Of a stretch of DNA of 64,000 nucleotides, positions 45,540 to 55,265 are shown one piece after another (the first letter of the stretch is position 1; each line of letters starts with the position of its first letter). Both the position numbers and the translations under genes were made by a program. The stretch lies in the NCBI GenBank assembly GCA_900754965.1, contig CAAEEO010000039.1, forward strand, positions 1-64,000. Reading direction: 5' to 3'. The notes below the pieces were generated by a model, which searched no databases, was not told the DNA's origin, and saw nothing but the letters and a program-made list of their open reading frames with translations. Source of the stretch: an uncultured Oscillospiraceae bacterium. GTDB taxonomy: Bacteria; Bacillota; Clostridia; Oscillospirales; Oscillospiraceae.

Positions 45540-46648
45540 TCAAAGTACTCAATATCATCAGCGACACCAACATCGGCGGCGCGGGACGCTGCCTCATCAA
45601 CTTTCTTAAATATTATGACCGGACACGCTATCAGGTGAAAGTGGTGCTGCCGGAGAACAGCCAGCTCCGGCCGGAAATCGAGAAACTGGATACCCCGGTG
45701 ATCGAAGTGCCCGGCATGGGGGACAAGTCCTTTTCCCTGCAGGCGGTGCGGGCGCTGAAACGGGTGATCCGGGCAGAACAGCCCCAGGTGGTTCATACCC
45801 ACGGAGCCATGTCCGGGCGGATTGCCGCCAAAGGCACCGGCGCCAAGATCGTCTATACCCGCCATTCCGCCTTCCCCGTGCCGGATCGGATCAAAAAGAA
45901 TCCGGGCCGCTGGGTGAACAAGACCCTCAACGAACACTATGCCGACCGCATCATTGCCGTCAGTCCGGCCTGCCGGGAAAATCTGACGGACGGCGGCATT
46001 TCCCCGGAGCTGATTGACACCATGCTCAACGGCGTGGAGGCCGTGGCCCGGGTGCCGGAGGCAGAACTTGCGCCCCTGCGGGAGCAGTACCGCATTGCAC
46101 CGGGGGAGTTTGTCCTGGGCATTATGGCCCGCATCGAGGACTATAAAGGTCATCTGTACATTGTGGATGCCGTGAAACAGCTGAAAGACCAGGGCCGGCA
46201 GGTGAAACTGCTGATTGCCGGGGAAGGCGCCTTTGAGCCGGTGGTCCGGCAGCGGGTGGCAGAACTGGGCCTGGAAGAGCAGGTGGTGTTTGTGGGATTT
46301 GTGCGGAATGTGGCGCCGATTCTCAGCCTGCTGGATGTGCAGCTGAACGCCTCGTACGGCACCGAGGCCTCCAGCCTGGCCATGATCGAGGCCTTCAGCA
46401 TGGGCATTCCCGTGGTGGCCAGTGATTACGGCGGCAACCCCTGGATGGTGGACGAGGGCGAAGACGGCTACCTGTTCCCCAGTCGGGACAGCGCCGCCAT
46501 GGCACAGCGGATTGCGGGTCTGATGGACGACCCGGAGAAACTGGCCTATATGAAACGCCGGGCAGAGGAGATCTACCGGCAGCGGTTCACCGGGGAGATT
46601 TTTGCCCGGAACATTGAGGCCGTGTATGACAAAGTATTGGAGGACTGA
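45536..46648 (+). CDS. Glycosyltransferase, GT4 type
   Basis: The 370-residue GT-B enzyme has an N-terminal acceptor domain (NIGGAGRCLINFL) and a C-terminal nucleotide-sugar domain with the E-x7-E motif (EASSLAMIEAFSMGIPVVA). It starts with a GTG that overlaps the ligase stop, after GGAGGAGG. It probably adds a sugar to the lipid-linked precursor of the envelope polymer; the sugar is unknown. Confidence 0.88.
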   Translation: MIKVLNIISDTNIGGAGRCLINFLKYYDRTRYQVKVVLPENSQLRPEIEKLDTPVIEVPGMGDKSFSLQAVRALKRVIRAEQPQVVHTHGAMSGRIAAKGTGAKIVYTRHSAFPVPDRIKKNPGRWVNKTLNEHYADRIIAVSPACRENLTDGGISPELIDTMLNGVEAVARVPEAELAPLREQYRIAPGEFVLGIMARIEDYKGHLYIVDAVKQLKDQGRQVKLLIAGEGAFEPVVRQRVAELGLEEQVVFVGFVRNVAPILSLLDVQLNASYGTEASSLAMIEAFSMGIPVVASDYGGNPWMVDEGEDGYLFPSRDSAAMAQRIAGLMDDPEKLAYMKRRAEEIYRQRFTGEIFARNIEAVYDKVLED

Positions 46649-46650
46649 CC

Positions 46651-47139
46651 ATGGAACAGGAAAAGAAACCGCTGAAGATCAGCATTTTTGATATTGTGAT
46701 CGTGGCCGCGGTGCTGGCTGCGGCAGTGATCGTCTTTTTAATCCTGAAACCCAACGATGTGGAGATTGTGCCCAGCAGCGGCACCACGATGGAATATGTG
46801 GTGGAACTGCAGAAGATGCCCGCAGGCACCACGGAACTGGTGCAGCCGGGGGATGCGCTGAAAGACGGCGCGAAGAACTATGCCATTGGCACGGTGGTCT
46901 CTGCCCAGGCCATTCCCTACACCTTCCAGGTGGTGGACGAGGAAACGGGGACGCTGATGAACGCCCCTATGGACCGATATGAGAACATTCTTGTGACGGT
47001 GTCCTGCAATATGAACACCTCCGGAACTGCCATCACGGCAGACAGCGGATTCACCCTCACAGTAGGCACGCAGGTGAATGTGTCCGGCCCCTGCTATTCC
47101 GGCGTGGGCTATGTGATCTCTTTGGAAAGGGGCGAATAA
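46651..47139 (+). CDS. DUF4330-type membrane-anchored protein 1
   Basis: This 162-residue protein has one N-terminal span (residues 12-34) and an extracytoplasmic beta-rich domain. It shares GDALxD, IGT, DRY and VGxQ motifs with the next gene, so the two are paralogues. The DUF4330 assignment is from recollection of the family pattern. The function is unknown. It starts 2 bases after the glycosyltransferase and lies within the polysaccharide operon, which suggests a role in assembling or exporting the polymer. Confidence 0.72.
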   Translation: MEQEKKPLKISIFDIVIVAAVLAAAVIVFLILKPNDVEIVPSSGTTMEYVVELQKMPAGTTELVQPGDALKDGAKNYAIGTVVSAQAIPYTFQVVDEETGTLMNAPMDRYENILVTVSCNMNTSGTAITADSGFTLTVGTQVNVSGPCYSGVGYVISLERGE

Positions 47140-47142
47140 TCG

Positions 47143-47616
47143 ATGAAGGAAAAAAGCTATCATTTCAACTGGTTCGACGCACTGGTGTGCCTGCTGTTGG
47201 CGGCACTGTGCGCCGGCGCATTCTATAAATTTGCCGTGTCGGACAAAACCGGCACAGCCGCCGCAACGGATACCATCACCTATGTGGTGCAGGTCCCGGC
47301 GGGAAAAGAGAGCACCCTGGCGGCTTTCCGGGAGGGGGATGCCCTGTATGATTCCGATTCCGGCAACCAGATTGGCACCATCACCGGCATCGAGGATGTG
47401 CCCGCAGAAACGGCCATTCCCTACCCGGACGGCACGGCCCAGTGGGGCACCATTCAGGATCGCTACGATGTGTACCTGACGGTGGAGGCCACCGGTACCA
47501 TTACCGAGGCCCGGCAGTATCTGGTGAACAAAACTTACCAGATCAATGTGGGCGCCCAGAAGAACATGAACACCCAGTATCGTTCTTTCTACGGCCGCAT
47601 CATGTCGGTTTCCTGA
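47143..47616 (+). CDS. DUF4330-type membrane-anchored protein 2
   Basis: A 157-residue paralogue of the preceding gene: N-terminal span at about residues 9-29, then a domain with GDALYDSDSGNQIGT, DRYDVYLTV and NVGAQKN. It lies 3 bases after protein 1. Having two copies in tandem suggests that they pair with each other or flank a membrane partner such as the ligase. The role is not known. Confidence 0.72.
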   Translation: MKEKSYHFNWFDALVCLLLAALCAGAFYKFAVSDKTGTAAATDTITYVVQVPAGKESTLAAFREGDALYDSDSGNQIGTITGIEDVPAETAIPYPDGTAQWGTIQDRYDVYLTVEATGTITEARQYLVNKTYQINVGAQKNMNTQYRSFYGRIMSVS

Positions 47617-47629
47617 TCGGAGGAACGGT

Positions 47630-49852
47630 ATGAAACAGAAACGAACCATCCTCATGGCCACCATGGGGATGGATATCGGCGGGGCAGAGACCCATATCAT
47701 GGAGCTGAGCAAGGAGCTGAAACGGCGGGGCTATGAGGTCATCGTGGCCTCCAACGGCGGGGTGTATGTGGAAGAACTGGAACAGGCGGGCATCCGCTGC
47801 GTGTCCGTTCCCATGCACCGCCGGGCACCGGTGCCCATGATGCGCTCACTGTTCCGCATGGCGCGGCTGATTCGGGAAACCAAACCCGATGTGGTCCATG
47901 CCCACGCCCGGATTCCCGGGTTCCTGTGCGGCATTCTCCACAAGCTGATGCACTTCCCCTTCGTCACCACGGCCCATTGGGTCTTTGATGCCGGCGGGGC
48001 GCTCCGGTTTTTGACCAACTGGGGCCAGCGGACCATCGCCGTGTCGGAGGACATCAAGACCTACCTCTGGGACAATTATCAGATTCCCGGGGAACAGGTT
48101 ACGGTGACCATCAACGGCATCGATACGGAAAAATTCTCTCCGGCGGTGTCCGGGGAGAAGGTGCGCCGGGCACTGGGGATTCCGGCGGACAGCCTGTGCG
48201 TCGCCTCGGTCAGCCGACTGGATGACAGCCGGGCCTTTGCTGCCCGGTGCCTGATCGAGATCGCGCCGGAGCTGATCCGGCGGTTTCCCGGCATCCACCT
48301 GCTTATTGCCGGAGGCGGCGATGTGTATGAGGAACTGCACGCCCAGGCGGAGGCGGTGAATGCAGCGGCGGGATATGAGGCGCTGCATCTGCCCGGCGCC
48401 CGGACGGATATCAATGAGATCGTGGCGGCAGGCGATGTGTTCGTGGGCGTCAGCCGCGCGGCATTGGAGGCCATGGCCGGGGGTAAGGCAGTGATCATTG
48501 CCGGAAACGAAGGCTATCACGGCATTTTCACCCCGGAAAAACTGGAAGAGGCCATTCTGGGCAACTTCTGCTGCCGGGGTCTGCCGGCCTGTACGCCAGA
48601 GGCGCTGCTCCGGGATCTGACCGACCTGCTCCAGGCGGGGCGGGAGACCTGGGATGCCCAGGGCGCTTATAACCGTCAGGTGATTTTTGACCATTACTCT
48701 GTGGCACGGATGGCGGAAGATGCCCTGCAGGTGTACCGTCAGGTCTGGCCGAAACGGTCTGTGGTTATTTCCGGATATTATGGGTATCATAACTTGGGAG
48801 ACGACGCCATTCTGCTGTCCATTCGGCGGCGCTTGGCGGCACTGTCGGAAGATGTGGAGCTGACGGCGCTGTCCAATGCGCCGGAGAGCACCTGGGAGGA
48901 ATACGGCGTGAAAGCCGTGAAACGCTTTAACCTCTTTCAGCTGCGCCGGGCCATTCGTCATGCCGATCTGCTGATTTCCGGCGGCGGCAGTCTGCTGCAG
49001 GACCGGACCAGTACCCGGTCGCTGATGTATTATCTGTCCGTGATCCGCATGGCCCAGCGGATGGGCAAACCGGTGATGCTGTATGCCAACGGCATCGGCC
49101 CGGTGATGCGGGTGAAAAACCGGCGCAGGGTGGAAAAAGTGGTGTCCCGGACGGACTGCATCACCCTGCGGGACGGGGACAGCCTGAAGGAACTGGAGCG
49201 GATGGGCGTACACCATGAGGATATGACCGTCACGGCCGATCCGGTGTTCACGCTGGAGGGCATTTCCCCGGAGCAGGCCCGGCAGCGGCTGACGGAAACG
49301 GGCGTACCGTTGGAAAAACCCATTCTGGCTGTTTCCATGCGGCAGTCCGGCCATGTGTCCGCCAATCTGGAGGAACTGGCCCGGTTCTGCGACGAGGCGG
49401 CCAAGACCCACACGGTGCTGTTTCTTGTGATGCAGACCCCGGATGATGCCGCTGTGACCGAGCAGCTGCGGCAGCGAATGGAACAGGCGTCTTATGTATT
49501 CGCCTGCCCGGGAGAGCCGGAAGTGATGATGGGCGTTTTGGGGCTGTGCGACCTGGCCTTCTGTATGCGCTTGCACACGGTGATTTTTGCCGCCAAGCAG
49601 CGGGTGCCGGTGATGGGACTGGTGTATGATCCCAAGGTGGCCTCGTATCTGGAACTGCTGGAAATGCCGGCGGCGGGCACCACCGAGGAATTTTCTGCCC
49701 CGGAGGCCATGGAGCTGTTCCGGGAACTGACCGCCCACCGGGAGGAATATGCCGCCCGTCTGGACCCCATTGCCGCCCGATTGGAGCAGGCGGCGGAAGA
49801 GAACGAACAACGGCTGGCCCGCCTGTTGGGCCTGGAAAGCAAAGGAGACTGA
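47630..49852 (+). CDS. csaB: Glycosyltransferase GT4 fused to polysaccharide pyruvyltransferase CsaB
   Basis: A 740-residue two-enzyme protein. Residues 1-370 are a GT-B glycosyltransferase (DIGGAETHIMELSKEL, then REALE-type SRAALEAMAGGKAVI). Residues 376-740 are a CsaB pyruvyltransferase (VISGYYGYHNLGDDAIL, SGGGSLLQDRTSTRSLMYY, RLHTVIFAA). CsaB adds pyruvyl ketals to secondary wall polysaccharide, the mark recognised by SLH domains of S-layer proteins. CsaB is usually a separate protein of about 370 residues. Only 3 bases separate it from the SDR gene. No SLH protein is in the window. Confidence 0.88.
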   Translation: MKQKRTILMATMGMDIGGAETHIMELSKELKRRGYEVIVASNGGVYVEELEQAGIRCVSVPMHRRAPVPMMRSLFRMARLIRETKPDVVHAHARIPGFLCGILHKLMHFPFVTTAHWVFDAGGALRFLTNWGQRTIAVSEDIKTYLWDNYQIPGEQVTVTINGIDTEKFSPAVSGEKVRRALGIPADSLCVASVSRLDDSRAFAARCLIEIAPELIRRFPGIHLLIAGGGDVYEELHAQAEAVNAAAGYEALHLPGARTDINEIVAAGDVFVGVSRAALEAMAGGKAVIIAGNEGYHGIFTPEKLEEAILGNFCCRGLPACTPEALLRDLTDLLQAGRETWDAQGAYNRQVIFDHYSVARMAEDALQVYRQVWPKRSVVISGYYGYHNLGDDAILLSIRRRLAALSEDVELTALSNAPESTWEEYGVKAVKRFNLFQLRRAIRHADLLISGGGSLLQDRTSTRSLMYYLSVIRMAQRMGKPVMLYANGIGPVMRVKNRRRVEKVVSRTDCITLRDGDSLKELERMGVHHEDMTVTADPVFTLEGISPEQARQRLTETGVPLEKPILAVSMRQSGHVSANLEELARFCDEAAKTHTVLFLVMQTPDDAAVTEQLRQRMEQASYVFACPGEPEVMMGVLGLCDLAFCMRLHTVIFAAKQRVPVMGLVYDPKVASYLELLEMPAAGTTEEFSAPEAMELFRELTAHREEYAARLDPIAARLEQAAEENEQRLARLLGLESKGD

Positions 49853-49855
49853 ACC

Positions 49856-50620
49856 ATGAGAATTGCAGTCATTACCGGCGCCTCTGCCGGGATGGGCCGG
49901 GAGTTTGCCGTACAGTTGGACCGGCAGCGGAAGTACGATGAGATCTGGGTCATTGCCCGCCGGGAAGACCGGCTGCTGGCCCTGAGGGGGGCGCTGCGGG
50001 CCAAGGTGCGGCCCATCCCTCTGGATCTGACAGAGCCGGTGGCAGTGGAGCAGTATGCTGCGCTGCTGGAACAGACCCAGCCGCTGGTGCAGACCCTGGT
50101 GAATGCGGCGGGCTTTGGCCTGTTCGGGAAATTCACGGATCTGCCTCTGGATGAGCAGATGAACATGGTGGACCTGAACTGCAAGGCGCTAGCAGCCATG
50201 ACCTATGTGACCCTGCCCTATATGGAGCCGGGCGGAGAGGTCTATGAGTTTGCCTCCATCGCTTCCATGCAGCCCATCCCGGATCTGAACATTTATGCCG
50301 CGACCAAAGCCTTTGTCCGCAGTTTCTCCCGGGCGCTGAACCGGGAATTGGCGCTGGACAACCGGGGCATCCGGGTCATGGCCATCTGCCCCTGCTGGGT
50401 GGAAACGGAGTTCTTTGACCGGGCCAACCGATACAGCACCATTCCCTATTTCAGCCGTATCTGGGACCCCCGGGATGTGGTGCGTACCGCCATGCGGGAC
50501 ATGGCGCGGGGGAAGGATGTGTCCGTCCACGGCGGCACCATCAAGGCCCAGTACCTGATGAGCAAGCTCCTGCCCCATAAATTGGTCATGGATATCTGGT
50601 GCAAACAGCAAAATCTGTAA
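49856..50620 (+). CDS. Short-chain dehydrogenase/reductase
   Basis: A 254-residue NAD(P)-dependent oxidoreductase with TGASAGMG at residues 7-14, NAAG near 83 and the catalytic YAATK (Tyr-x-x-x-Lys) near 144-148 after ASIAS. It is the last gene of the polysaccharide operon and may modify a sugar or lipid carrier; the substrate cannot be told. A terminator follows at 50634. Confidence 0.87.
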   Translation: MRIAVITGASAGMGREFAVQLDRQRKYDEIWVIARREDRLLALRGALRAKVRPIPLDLTEPVAVEQYAALLEQTQPLVQTLVNAAGFGLFGKFTDLPLDEQMNMVDLNCKALAAMTYVTLPYMEPGGEVYEFASIASMQPIPDLNIYAATKAFVRSFSRALNRELALDNRGIRVMAICPCWVETEFFDRANRYSTIPYFSRIWDPRDVVRTAMRDMARGKDVSVHGGTIKAQYLMSKLLPHKLVMDIWCKQQNL

Positions 50621-50633
50621 TATGTATTCAAAG

Positions 50634-50680
50634 CCATCCGTATTCCGGGCGTTCGTGCCTGGAATACAGGGTGGTTTTGT
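50634..50680 (+). terminator. Terminator of the polysaccharide operon
   Basis: A broken stem: CCATCC/GGGTGG, TATTCC/GGAATA and GGC/GCC, followed by TTTTGTG. Confidence 0.75.
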
Positions 50681-50711
50681 GATTTTCCGTACATTATTCA
50701 TCGATTGACGG

Positions 50712-50740
50712 TTGAATTTTCCGGTGCTTGCTGTTACAAT
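50712..50740 (+). promoter_or_regulatory. Promoter of the dehydratase system
   Basis: TTGAAT, 17 bases, TACAAT, about 100 bases before the activase gene. A second possible -35, TTGACG, lies 7 bases earlier. Confidence 0.65.
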
Positions 50741-50837
50741 ATAGCATCAAACTCAAAAAGACAATGAAACGACTGGAATTGACAGCGGTTTACGACGTAT
50801 TGAAACGGATTGAAGTGAGGCGCAGACAGCGAGTACG

Positions 50838-53791
50838 ATGATGAAGATTTCAAATGTACAGAAATTGGAACGGCACCTGACCTTGGGGATCGACATCGGT
50901 TCCACCACGGCCAAGGTGGTGCTCATTGACGACGGGGAAGTGGTGTACGAGAAGTACGAACGGCACTTTTCCCAGGTGCGGCAAAAAACGATCGAGATGA
51001 TCCAGGCCATCCGTCCTCTGTTGGAGGGACGGATATTTACTGTGGCCATTTCCGGCTCTGCCGGATTGGGTCTGGCCGAGGCGGCGGGGATTCCCTTTGT
51101 CCAGGAGGTCTATGCCACCGGCGAGGTGATCCGGGTCCTGGAGCCGGACACCGGCGTGGTCATCGAACTGGGGGGAGAGGACGCAAAGGTGATCTTCTTC
51201 CAGGGCGGAACGGATGAGAGAATGAATGGCACCTGCGCCGGAGGGACAGGTGCATTTATTGACCAAATGGCCGTTTTGCTGAATATGACCGTGGAGGAAA
51301 TGGATACGGCCAGCCTGGAGCATACCCGGCTGTACCCCATTGCCTCCCGTTGCGGCGTGTTTGCCAAAACGGATATTCAGCCGCTGCTGAACCAGGGCGC
51401 CAGCAAGGCGGATGTGGCCGCCAGTATTTACCAGGCTGTGGTGAACCAGACCATCACAGGGCTTGCCCAGGGCCGGAAGATCGAGGGAAAAGTCATGTTC
51501 CTGGGCGGCCCGCTGTACTACTGCAAGGGTCTGCGGGAGCGATTCCGGGAAACCCTGCACCTGACGGAAGAGATGGCAGTCTTCCCGGAGTACGGACGGT
51601 TTGCCGTGGCGTTGGGTGCTGCGCTGTATGGCGCGGACGGAGAAGAGTTTACTTACGATGGACTCCTCAACTGCCTGATTGATTCTGCCTCCCGGATGGG
51701 ACAGACCAGCACCCGCCTGGAACCGCTGTTTGCAGACGAGGCAGACTATGACGCCTTTGTCACCCGGCACCGGAGGGCAGTGGTAGAGTCCCGGGATATG
51801 GACTCTTACGCCGGAGATGCCTGGCTGGGCATCGACTGCGGCTCCACCACCACCAAACTGGCGCTGATCTCGGAAGATAAAAAACTGCTGTATACCTATT
51901 ACAGTTCCAACCAGGGCAACCCGGTGCAGATTGTCCGGGAGCAGCTGATGGAGATTCTGGAACGCTGCGGCGACCGGATTCGGATCTGCGGCAGCGCTGC
52001 CACGGGTTATGGCGAGGAACTGATTTGCCATGCGTTCCGGATCGATGAGGGCGTGGTGGAGACCATTGCCCACTACACGGCAGCCAAGTATTTCCAGCCG
52101 GATGTGGACTTCATTCTGGACATTGGCGGACAGGACATTAAATGTTTCAAGATCCGCAACGGCGCCATCGATTCCATTATGCTCAACGAGGCCTGTTCCT
52201 CCGGCTGCGGGTCTTTCATCGAGACCTTTGCCAAGAGCATGGGGTACGATGTGCAGACTTTTGCGGAAAAGGGCCTGCATGCCAAAGCACCGGTGAATCT
52301 GGGCAGCCGCTGCACCGTGTTCATGAATTCCTCTGTGAAACAGAGCCAGAAGGACGGGGCCACGGTGGAGGATATTTCCGCGGGACTGTCCGTATCCGTG
52401 GTGAAAAATGCGCTGTATAAGGTCATTCGGGCCGGGTCTGCCCAGGAACTGGGCAAAAATATTGTGGTGCAGGGCGGCACATTCCTGAATGACGCTGTGC
52501 TCCGGGCCTTTGAACTGGAATTGGGCGCCCCGGTGATTCGTCCGGCCATTGCCGGACTGATGGGGGCTTACGGCGCCGCGCTGCACGCCATGCGATTCCG
52601 CAGCAGTAGCCTCATCTCTCTGGAGGAATTGCGGCACTTTACCCATACCTCTACCCAGTCGGTCTGCCAGGGCTGCGGTAACCACTGCCATCTGACCATC
52701 AATGCCTTTGACGACGGCCGTCGGTTCATTTCCGGAAACCAGTGCCAGAAAATGGTGGGCGGTAAGGCAGAGGAACTGCCGAATCTGTACCAGATTAAGC
52801 GGGACTTGCTCACGAATCTGAAACCGGTCCCCGGAGAGCGGGGAAAATTGGGTCTGCCCATGGCATTGGGAATGTATGAACTGGCGCCTTTGTGGCATAC
52901 CATTTTTACAGAACTGGGGTATGAAGTGGTCACTTCGGGGCTGTCTACTCGGCAGACCTATGAAAAGGGACAGTTTTCCATTCCCTCGGACACGGCCTGC
53001 TACCCGGCAAAGATCATGCACGGGCATATCGAGCAGCTGCTGGAGGCCGGATGTGACACAATCTTCTATCCCTGCCTGAGCTATAATATTGATGAACACG
53101 CCGGGGATAACCACTATAACTGCCCGGTGGTGGCCTATTATGCCGAACTGCTGGCAGGCAATATGGACGATTTGCAGCGGGTGCAGTTCCTGCATCCCTA
53201 TCTGAGCGTGGATACGCCCAAGCAGTTGGCGCACACTCTCCACCATGCCTTGGCGCAGACCGACCCCACCATCACCAAGCGTGAGGTGAAACGGGCGGTG
53301 GACCGGGGATTTGCTGCCTATCAGACCCACATGGCGGCCATTCGCGCCCATGGGGAGGCAGCCATAGAGTATGCCCGGGAAAACGGCAAGCGCATCATGA
53401 TTCTGGCCGGACGGCCCTATCATATCGACCCGGAAATTGGCCACGGCATCGATAAACTGGCCGGTCAGCTGGGCTTTGTGGTAGTCAGTGAGGACAGCAT
53501 CTGCCATCTGGCCCAACCCCAGAAAGTCCATGTGCTCAACCAGTGGACGTACCATGCCCGTCTGTACCGGGCGGCCCGGTATGCGGCGGAGCACAGCGAC
53601 ACGGAACTGGTGCAGCTGGTCAGCTTTGGCTGCGGTGTGGACGCCATTACCACCGACGAGGTGCGCTCCATTCTGGAGGAGAACGGAAAATTCTATACCC
53701 AGATCAAAATTGATGAGATCACCAATCTGGGTGCAGTGAAGATCCGTCTGCGCAGTCTGCTGGGTGCATTGGAAGAAAAGGAGGAACGGCA

Positions 53792-53795
<4 letters not shown>
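50838..53795 (+). CDS. 2-hydroxyacyl-CoA dehydratase activase, double ASKHA plus DUF2229
   Basis: This 985-residue protein carries two BadF/HgdC-type ATPase domains. One starts LGIDIGSTTAKVVLID (near residue 15), the other LGIDCGSTTTKLALIS (near 330), each with its own cysteine region (SRCGVF, SSGCGSF, SRCTVF). From about residue 610 it continues into a DUF2229/HgdB-like part (CQGCGNHCHLTINAF, DTACYPAKIMHGHI). Such proteins use ATP to drive low-potential electrons into an iron-sulfur enzyme. The usual relative is one chain of about 1400 residues; here the C-terminal third is the next gene, overlapping by 4 bases. Confidence 0.88.
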
Positions 53796-55108
<1,313 letters not shown>

Positions 55109-55127
55109 AAAAGAGAACAATGCGTTA

Positions 55128-55170
55128 ACCGCCGTCCGGCCTGTACTCCACAGCCGGACGGCGGTTTTGA
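55128..55170 (+). terminator. Terminator of the dehydratase system
   Basis: A perfect 13-bp stem (55128-55140 with 55153-55165) followed by TTTGATTG. It abuts the feo promoter. Confidence 0.85.
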
Positions 55171-55198
55171 TTGACAAGAGAGGGGAAATGTGTATAAT
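55171..55198 (+). promoter_or_regulatory. feoAB promoter
   Basis: TTGACA, 16 bases, TATAAT, very close to consensus, about 65 bases before the feo start. Confidence 0.8.
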
Positions 55199-55199
55199 G

Positions 55200-55213
55200 T
55201 TAGTGAAACCTAA
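55200..55213. promoter_or_regulatory. Candidate DtxR-family iron operator
   Basis: TTAGTGAAACCTAA has the TTAG..CTAA ends of DtxR/IdeR iron boxes and lies right at the expected transcription start of feoAB. A bound, iron-loaded repressor would block the promoter. The left arm is imperfect. Confidence 0.5.
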
Positions 55214-55265
55214 TTAGAGAAGACAAACACCGGCGAACAGCGCCGGAACGGGAAGGACACAGAAC

